Origin: an uncultured Lachnospiraceae bacterium
GTDB taxonomy: Bacteria > Bacillota > Clostridia > Lachnospirales > Lachnospiraceae
Reading direction: 5' to 3'
DNA: 64,000 bases
NCBI GenBank assembly: GCA_947593655.1
Contig: CANQDS010000001.1
Coordinates: 67,081-131,080 of the forward strand
The notes beneath the pieces are model-generated. The model was not told where the DNA came from and searched no databases. It worked only from the letters and a program-made list of their open reading frames with translations. This document shows, in pieces, positions 59,075 to 64,000 of this stretch. Position numbers and translations under genes: made by a program. Every line of letters starts with the position of its first letter. The first letter of the stretch is position 1.

Positions 59075-61725
59075 TCTCTTTTACAGCGGTTGGCTATCGC
59101 GCCGACCGCTTTTTTCAGGCGCGCCCAGAAGGATCTTATGCCCGGAATTTTTGCTTTCCGTTTTGGGGGCAAAGCATCCGGACTTTCCATTTCTTTAAAT
59201 GGCTCTTCTGCTGCTTCGGATTGCTTTGCTGACGCCCCTGACAATCCTGCGACTTCGAATTGCTCTTCTGACGCTTTCGGCAGTCCTGCCGCTTCGAATT
59301 GCTTTTCTGATGCCTCCGGCAACTCTGCGGTTCCGGATTGCGTTTCTGCCGCTTCTTTCTCCTCGGAATAAAGAGGAAAATACAATATGACCTTAAACAG
59401 ATCCCCGTCGATGCTCAGCTGCAGTTTCCCATGCATCAGCCCCATCAGGCTCTGCGCGATCGAAAGCCCGAGCCCGCTTCCTTCCGTATTTCTGGAACTG
59501 TCTCCCCGCACAAAACGCTCCAGCAGTTCTTCACTGGAAATATTCAGCTGGTACTTTGAAATATTGCGGAACGTGATCACGGCGTTCGTTCCCTGACGCT
59601 CCAGATCGATATAAACGCGCGTTCCCGGCAGGGCGTATTTACAGATATTGCCGAAAAGGTTATCCAATACGCGCCACATATGGCGGCCGTCCGCCCACAG
59701 AATGACCGGTTCCTCTTCTTTATGGACGATCGGTTCCAGATTCTCTGCCTGCATCCGTTCTTCATACTCGCCCAATACCTGCGTCAGAAGCACATCCGCG
59801 TCGCAGCGTTCCAATTCCACGTTCAGATTGCCCGTAGACGCTTTGGAAACCTCCATCAGATCCTCGGTCAGTTTCTTTAAGCGGGCGCTCTGGCGGTCCA
59901 GTACATCGATGTATTCCAACAGCACTTCGTCAGTGATCTCCTGCTTTTTCAGCAGGGCGACATAGTTGATGATCGACGTCAGCGGCGTCTTGATGTCATG
60001 CGATACATTCGTGATCAGTTCCGTCCGGAAACGCTCGCTCTTCATCTCCTTTTCAACGGCAAGCGCGATCCCGTCGCCGATCTGATTGATATTTTCCGCA
60101 TGTTTCCGGAATTCCCAGTCAAGTCCGTTTGTATCGATCGGCGTGGAAATATCGCCTTCCGCGATCCTCTGGCTTCCCTTCTGGAGGCGGCTCATCTGAA
60201 TCACAATTCTGATTATGACAATCGACTCGAACACTTTAAAGAACGCGAATGTAGCAATCAGCACGACATCCGTATCCACGATCCAGTCCATGCCATAGCA
60301 GATGCCGGACACCGCCAGACTGATCAGAATTTCTGCGATATTGACACTCCACAGTACAAGAAGCGTTTTCCCGGTCAAAGCAACATTGTCCCGGATAACC
60401 TTATGTATGCTCCGGCACAGGCTGACGGCATGATACATAAGCGTATAGTGCCAAAAATGCTTTGTCTTTACGCGCACCGCAACGCCCATCGCGTATCCCG
60501 CCAGAAGAAGGAGGCAGAGCACGGCCGCTGCCATGGATATCAGAAGCAGGAACCATGTTTTTTCGCCCGGCCCGTTCCATGCCGCCAGCATCCCCCAGAT
60601 TCCCAGAGCTTCCAGTCCCGCGACGCCTGCCGTATAGATCCCGAACGGGATCCGATCCCAGATACGGGTGTGAATCTCATCATCTTCTTTCCGGTGCCCC
60701 GCCGTACCAAGCAGAAAAGCCGCCCCGACCAGAAAGAGCAGAAGAAATACCGCCGAAAACCAGCCTGCATACCGATCCCGAAAGCCATAGATCCGGCTGA
60801 TCCACATTTCGTCTTCATAAAACATATCATGCGCATTATGCGCCATATCCACTTTGGACAACACCCAGTAATAGGTTCCGCCGCTCTCGCCGATCGCCAG
60901 ATAGCCTTCATTCGGGTTAATGATGACATCTTTAATGATGACATCTTCCATGACCGGATACAGCGTATCCAGAACAAACATCGCAATAAAATTGTCCCCT
61001 ATGGAACGTACATGAAGTTTACTGTCATCCTCTCCCCCGACAGAATCATAAAAAGCATGGTATTCCCCGTCCAGCCAGACGCCTCTCCATTCCCTGAAAT
61101 CCACGCCCGGCGATTCGTCGGCGCTGCTCCGGTACTCCAGAGATTCCATATCCAGCTTATAACTTTTGATCCTGCCGCTTTTCCATGCCAGTTTCACATC
61201 GGAAACCGGATAATAACCGGATCTGGTATTGTAGTAAAACAGGCCGGTCTGCGTGGAAAAGACATACCGTATGATCTCCTCATAATCGCTGCTCTTATAA
61301 TAGACAAATTTCTCCTGATCTAAGACTTCGGAAAGCGAATCCATGTTATAAGCATATCCGGCTCCCTGAAAACTGCTGAATGTATAACTGTGCCCGGATA
61401 TCAGTTCCGGATCTCCATACACCAGATCAGCGGAGGAAGCCTCGGCAATAACCCGATCCAGATCCGCCTGCTTCCCTTTCAGGATCGCAGCCTCCATATT
61501 GCTTTTGCTTAAAAAATCATCCAGTTCCTCCGGTTCCTCCATATGATCCAGAAGATAGGCGGAATAATTCTTTATGATCTGCCCATAGCCCTGATCCCGC
61601 GCCTCCGCCTCGGACGGCAGCTGCACACTGACAGCCGCGATGCAGACGGCCATTCCTAAAAAACTGATCACGCACACCGCAGCGGCAATCGCTTTCGCCG
61701 ACATTCCGTAAATGAATTTTTTCAT
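59044..61725 (-). CDS. Large sensor histidine kinase with seven-helix-like membrane region
   Basis: The 893-residue protein has an N-terminal helix, an external domain of about 290 residues, several further membrane helices (about 330-530), a HAMP-like linker, the H-box ELITNVSHDIKTPLTSIINY, and GHKL motifs (LDNLFGNICKYALPG, GSGLGLSIAQSLM). Beyond the kinase core it has an unusual tail of about 105 residues with 13-residue repeats and a basic end. It forms a two-component pair with the regulator 1 bp upstream. The ligand is unknown. Confidence 0.92.
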   Translation of the reverse strand: MKKFIYGMSAKAIAAAVCVISFLGMAVCIAAVSVQLPSEAEARDQGYGQIIKNYSAYLLDHMEEPEELDDFLSKSNMEAAILKGKQADLDRVIAEASSADLVYGDPELISGHSYTFSSFQGAGYAYNMDSLSEVLDQEKFVYYKSSDYEEIIRYVFSTQTGLFYYNTRSGYYPVSDVKLAWKSGRIKSYKLDMESLEYRSSADESPGVDFREWRGVWLDGEYHAFYDSVGGEDDSKLHVRSIGDNFIAMFVLDTLYPVMEDVIIKDVIINPNEGYLAIGESGGTYYWVLSKVDMAHNAHDMFYEDEMWISRIYGFRDRYAGWFSAVFLLLFLVGAAFLLGTAGHRKEDDEIHTRIWDRIPFGIYTAGVAGLEALGIWGMLAAWNGPGEKTWFLLLISMAAAVLCLLLLAGYAMGVAVRVKTKHFWHYTLMYHAVSLCRSIHKVIRDNVALTGKTLLVLWSVNIAEILISLAVSGICYGMDWIVDTDVVLIATFAFFKVFESIVIIRIVIQMSRLQKGSQRIAEGDISTPIDTNGLDWEFRKHAENINQIGDGIALAVEKEMKSERFRTELITNVSHDIKTPLTSIINYVALLKKQEITDEVLLEYIDVLDRQSARLKKLTEDLMEVSKASTGNLNVELERCDADVLLTQVLGEYEERMQAENLEPIVHKEEEPVILWADGRHMWRVLDNLFGNICKYALPGTRVYIDLERQGTNAVITFRNISKYQLNISSEELLERFVRGDSSRNTEGSGLGLSIAQSLMGLMHGKLQLSIDGDLFKVILYFPLYSEEKEAAETQSGTAELPEASEKQFEAAGLPKASEEQFEVAGLSGASAKQSEAAEEPFKEMESPDALPPKRKAKIPGIRSFWARLKKAVGAIANRCKRDHSSANKFSA
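59214..59352. repeat. 39-bp tandem repeats in the kinase C-terminal tail
   Basis: About 3.6 imperfect copies of a 39-bp unit (59214-59252, 59253-59291, 59292-59330, partial to 59352). They encode a 13-residue motif like ASEEQFEVAGLSG in the tail of the sensor kinase. The unit is a multiple of three, so copy changes stay in frame. Confidence 0.85.
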
Positions 61726-61726
61726 C

Positions 61727-62419
61727 TCAATCTCCTCCCATTTTATAGCCGCGCCCCCACAGCACCTTTAAATAACGCGGTTCCGCCGGATCGTACTCGA
61801 TCTTCTCCCGCAGATGGCGGATATGCACGGCAACGGTATTCTCGGTTCCATAAGGATCGTCTTTCCATACCTTCTGATAAATCTGCCCCGGTGAAAATAC
61901 TTCGCCGGGATTCTGCATCAGCAGTTTTAAGATCTCATACTCTGTTCTGGTCAGCTTCACGAATTCCCCGTCCAGAAATACTTTTTTCTGCTTATCATCC
62001 AGTTCAATTCCGCCCAGTTTTAAAATACCGGTTTCCGGCACAATTCCGCTTCCCAGCTGCATATAGCGGCGGATCTGGGACTTTACCCGCGCCTGCAGCT
62101 CCGCCGGATGAAACGGCTTGGTAATATAATCGTCCGCACCGACATTCAGCCCTAAGACTTTATCAGCGTCCTCTCCCTTCGCCGTCAGAAGGATCACCGG
62201 AACATTACTGATCTCGCGGATCTTTGCCATCGTCTGGATCCCGTCCAGCTCCGGCATCATAATATCCATCAAAACCAGATGGATCTCATTTTCACGGATG
62301 ATCTTTAACGCATCCCTCCCATTGCCGCTTTCATATACATGATATCCTTCGTCTGACAGATAGATCTTTAACGCAGACACGATATCTTTTTCATCGTCAC
62401 AAACCAGAATATGATACAT
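61727..62419 (-). CDS. OmpR-family response regulator
   Basis: The 230-residue protein has a receiver domain (ILVCDDEKDIVSALKIYL, phosphoacceptor in LVLMDIMMPELDGIQ) and a winged helix (VKLTRTEYEILKLLMQNPGE, TVAVHIRHLREKIEYDP, LKVLWGRGYKMG). The pattern is that of VanR-type regulators. A direct-repeat array upstream (62536-62575) is a good candidate for its own binding site. Confidence 0.95.
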   Translation of the reverse strand: MYHILVCDDEKDIVSALKIYLSDEGYHVYESGNGRDALKIIRENEIHLVLMDIMMPELDGIQTMAKIREISNVPVILLTAKGEDADKVLGLNVGADDYITKPFHPAELQARVKSQIRRYMQLGSGIVPETGILKLGGIELDDKQKKVFLDGEFVKLTRTEYEILKLLMQNPGEVFSPGQIYQKVWKDDPYGTENTVAVHIRHLREKIEYDPAEPRYLKVLWGRGYKMGGD

Positions 62420-62456
62420 GACCAGATTTCCTCCAGTGTATTCTGCAGGAGCGCAT

Positions 62457-62511
62457 CAAAAAAACCGTTACTCTGTACTCATGCCCTGCATAAATACATT
62501 GTAACGGTTTT
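62457..62511 (-). terminator. Terminator-like hairpin after the GIY-YIG gene
   Basis: AAAACCGTTAC and GTAACGGTTTT (11 bp) are separated by 29 bases and followed by a T run on the minus strand. It overlaps the -10 of the two-component operon and lies in its leader, so it may also act as an attenuator. Confidence 0.5.
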
Positions 62512-62575
62512 CGGATCAATTTCCAATGCGCCGCACATTAAGATTTCATTAAGATTTCATGATGATTTCATGATG
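62498..62575 (-). promoter_or_regulatory. Promoter with 11-bp direct repeats for the OmpR-type regulator operon
   Basis: On the minus strand TTGGAA (62521-62526) and TACAAT (62498-62503) have a 17-bp spacer. Upstream of the -35, an 11-bp unit repeats about 3.6 times (62536-62575; plus-strand units CATTAAGATTT twice, CATGATGATTT, CATGATG). One repeat per helical turn is the pattern of OmpR/PhoB-type binding sites. The array lies in the last codons of the GIY-YIG gene. Confidence 0.65.
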
Positions 62576-62830
62576 CTGCCGGTCGGCAAGCTGCTGTTTT
62601 TCCTTATGGCCGAGGCGCTTCAAATGGTATTCGCGGCTCATGGCCTCCTGTTTCGTCGGAAAAACTTCATAATAAACCAGCTCCACCGGCGTCCGGCTCC
62701 GTGTGTATCTGGCGCCTTTCCCGGAATTATGCGCCCGCAGGCGCTTCTTTAGATCGTTCGTCCATCCGACGTAAAAGCTCCCGTCCCTGCACCGAAGCAT
62801 ATAGGTATAGTTCTCTTCTGCGTCAGACAT
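62549..62830 (-). CDS. GIY-YIG nuclease-family protein
   Basis: The 93-residue single-domain protein has [19 protein letters not shown] (the GIY-YIG motif, here Y-M and YVG), [18 protein letters not shown] with the conserved Arg and RYT, and the catalytic-site Glu in [14 protein letters not shown]. It belongs to the UPF0213/YhbQ group of small proteins of unclear function. The start at 62830 has GGAAGG nine bases upstream. Confidence 0.93.
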   Translation of the reverse strand: MSDAEENYTYMLRCRDGSFYVGWTNDLKKRLRAHNSGKGARYTRSRTPVELVYYEVFPTKQEAMSREYHLKRLGHKEKQQLADRQHHEIIMKS

Positions 62831-62844
62831 CCTTTTCATCCTTC

Positions 62845-63582
62845 CTATTGAAAATAATCCAGCGGATTGACCGGCTCCCCGTCTTTGAGCAGTTCAAAAT
62901 AAAGATTGCTTCCTTCGACGGAATAGTACTTTGTCGGTTCGCTGACATATCCGATCACCTGGCCGGACTCCACCAGATCGCCGACCTCGTAATTGACCTC
63001 TTTTAACTGTCCGTACACCGCCGAATATCCGTCGCCCAGATCCTGCGTCACCGTGCATCCCGTTTCTTCATTCGTGGAAATATCCGTGATCTTTCCTTTC
63101 GTGACGGCATAAACTTTGCTGTTGACGTCTCCGCCGATAATGACTGCCGGATTATACTGATACTGATCCAGCGTCGGGAAATAGATCGTGGCATCCATGC
63201 TGTAATTCAAAAGCACGTTTCCTTCCAGCGGCCACACCAGTTCCTGGCCTTCTTCGAAATGCAGCTCCTCCTCCGCTATGGTCTGCTGCACCGGTTCTTC
63301 CGGCTCGACCACAGGCGCCGGTTCCACACTCGGTTCCGGTTCGACCTCTTCTTTCTGAGGTACGGTCGTTTCCTTCTCTTTCGGCGGGACAACGGAAGAA
63401 ACTTTCTCCGCGGTTTCCTCCGGCTCGTCCTCTTTCTCCGTGGCGATCTGCATTTCCTGCTGCGCCAGCCGTTTCTCGTCTGCTTTTCTCTCCTGTGCCT
63501 TTTCCGTTGCGTATACGCTTGCAAAACCGATCACTCCCGCCACAAGGCACGCAACTGCTGCAATATATTGATTCTTCTTCAT
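62845..63582 (-). CDS. Membrane-anchored M23/LytM-domain protein with degenerate active site
   Basis: The 245-residue protein has an N-terminal helix ([20 protein letters not shown]), a long Glu/Pro/Lys-rich linker and a C-terminal LytM-like domain ([36 protein letters not shown]). The zinc ligands are missing: the usual HxxxD region reads [12 protein letters not shown] and the HxH reads GSNLYFELL. The architecture is like SpoIIQ, the forespore channel protein, but no neighbour confirms a sporulation role. It is probably structural rather than catalytic. Confidence 0.83.
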   Translation of the reverse strand: MKKNQYIAAVACLVAGVIGFASVYATEKAQERKADEKRLAQQEMQIATEKEDEPEETAEKVSSVVPPKEKETTVPQKEEVEPEPSVEPAPVVEPEEPVQQTIAEEELHFEEGQELVWPLEGNVLLNYSMDATIYFPTLDQYQYNPAVIIGGDVNSKVYAVTKGKITDISTNEETGCTVTQDLGDGYSAVYGQLKEVNYEVGDLVESGQVIGYVSEPTKYYSVEGSNLYFELLKDGEPVNPLDYFQ

Positions 63583-63637
63583 AGGGCTTTCCTCCATTGT
63601 CAAAATGATCTTTGACAACAGTATTGCCGCCCTGCAT

Positions 63638-64000
63638 TTATTTTATACAGATTTTCTTTTTGAACTCATTGGCAAGCCGCGCAAACTGCTCCAGCGTCAG
63701 CGCCTCGCCGCGCACGTTCTCCGGAAACCCGAGCCCGCAGATGCATTCCTTGATTTCTTCCTTTTCGAGATGAAACTGGCCGAAATTGCAAAGCCCGTTT
63801 ACCAGTGTTTTCCTTCTCTGATTAAACGAAGCGCGGATCATGGAAAACATCAGCGCCTCATCCTCCGTCTCCACCGGCGGTTTTTCATAGCGCGTCAGGC
63901 GGACCACGGAACTGCCGACCTTCGGCTGCGGCAGAAAACAGCCGGGCGGAACCTGTACGATCACTTCCGGTTTCGCAAAATACTGTACCGCAAGCGAGAG
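63638..64000 (-). CDS. ksgA: 16S rRNA dimethyladenosine transferase, C-terminal part
   Basis: The gene enters from the right edge; the last 121 residues are visible. Family features are VPPGCFLPQPKVGSSVVRLT (the FxPxPxVxSxVxxL motif) and the C-terminal domain with IRASFNQRRKTLVNGL. KsgA/RsmA dimethylates two adjacent adenines at the 3' end of 16S rRNA during 30S assembly. It is followed by the M23-like gene. Confidence 0.95.
   Translation of the reverse strand, partial: LSLAVQYFAKPEVIVQVPPGCFLPQPKVGSSVVRLTRYEKPPVETEDEALMFSMIRASFNQRRKTLVNGLCNFGQFHLEKEEIKECICGLGFPENVRGEALTLEQFARLANEFKKKICIK

Noticed and set aside
59214-59352. Possible CRISPR-like array from regularly spaced repeats
   Set aside because: The 39-bp units are directly adjacent with no unique spacers and are in frame inside a coding sequence; no cas genes are in the window.
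59998-61323. A 441-codon open frame on the plus strand
   Set aside because: It lies wholly antisense to the large histidine kinase gene, has no ribosome binding site and its translation is low in hydrophobic order; it is a shadow of the kinase codons.

Overview
The window reads as chromosomal DNA of a low-to-mid GC Gram-positive, most likely a member of the Clostridia close to Lachnospiraceae. The reasons are AGGAGG ribosome binding sites and sigma-A promoters, a PlsY phospholipid pathway, PolC-type polymerase relatives, Bce-type ABC/two-component modules, AgrC/LytTR regulators, DUF4173 and DUF2975 membrane proteins, and anaerobic-style cobalamin salvage genes. The organism assignment is inference.

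Positions 1-5960 (minus strand) form one tight operon: plsY, an MGDG-synthase-like glycosyltransferase, then cobyric acid synthase, cobT, cobU, cobS and a second cobU-like gene cut by the window edge. A tRNA-Gly(CCC) follows on the plus strand, then a VanZ-like protein, a beta-carbonic anhydrase and a small Cys-containing protein. Positions 7983-21462 hold a Ca2+ P-type ATPase and a tellurium-resistance-type (Ter) stress locus: HAD phosphatase, two TerD proteins, TelA, a YceG-like protein, a trypsin-like protease fused to a Ter-type N-terminal domain, a CitE-like aldolase, and two phosphoribosyltransferase proteins. The last two sit one base downstream of a surface O-acylation operon (MBOAT plus SGNH/AlgJ-like protein plus two lipoproteins, one transglutaminase-like). 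An ECF sigma/anti-sigma-like operon and a MATE exporter follow.

From about 29.6 to 45.6 kb the DNA becomes clearly AT-richer and looks acquired. It holds a WYL regulator, a stand-alone PolC-like remnant protein, and a peptide-signalling or bacteriocin-like island. The island has two transcription units (45.2 to 42.5 kb and 42.05 to 32.4 kb, minus strand). Each begins with a nearly identical leader of about 208 bp containing a LytTR-type direct-repeat operator, a sigma-A promoter, a class-I cyclic-di-GMP (GEMM-I) type aptamer and an intrinsic terminator. The units encode two AgrC-like kinase/LytTR regulator pairs, two M50-like membrane zinc peptidases, two copies of a 31-residue hydrophobic/basic peptide too short for usual gene calling, paralogous membrane proteins, and an ABC exporter with a broken permease. 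One kinase is frameshifted in a 7-base homopolymer. Leftover fragments show a tandemly duplicated membrane-protein/peptide cassette.

Between 45.4 and 48 kb lies a zone of decayed genes: a fragment of a small accessory protein, an AbrB-type antitoxin whose PIN toxin is deleted to 26 codons, and truncated transglutaminase and M14 peptidase genes. Positions 47982-53734 hold a Bce-like detoxification module (permease, ATPase, histidine kinase, response regulator, with a BceR-type operator) and an AI-2E-family transporter. The right end carries a PadR/DUF1700-like/DUF4097 operon, DUF3783, a HicAB toxin-antitoxin pair, a DUF2975/Cro pair with DUF4173, a large OmpR-type two-component system with visible direct-repeat operator, a GIY-YIG protein, a degenerate M23 protein and the 3' part of ksgA.
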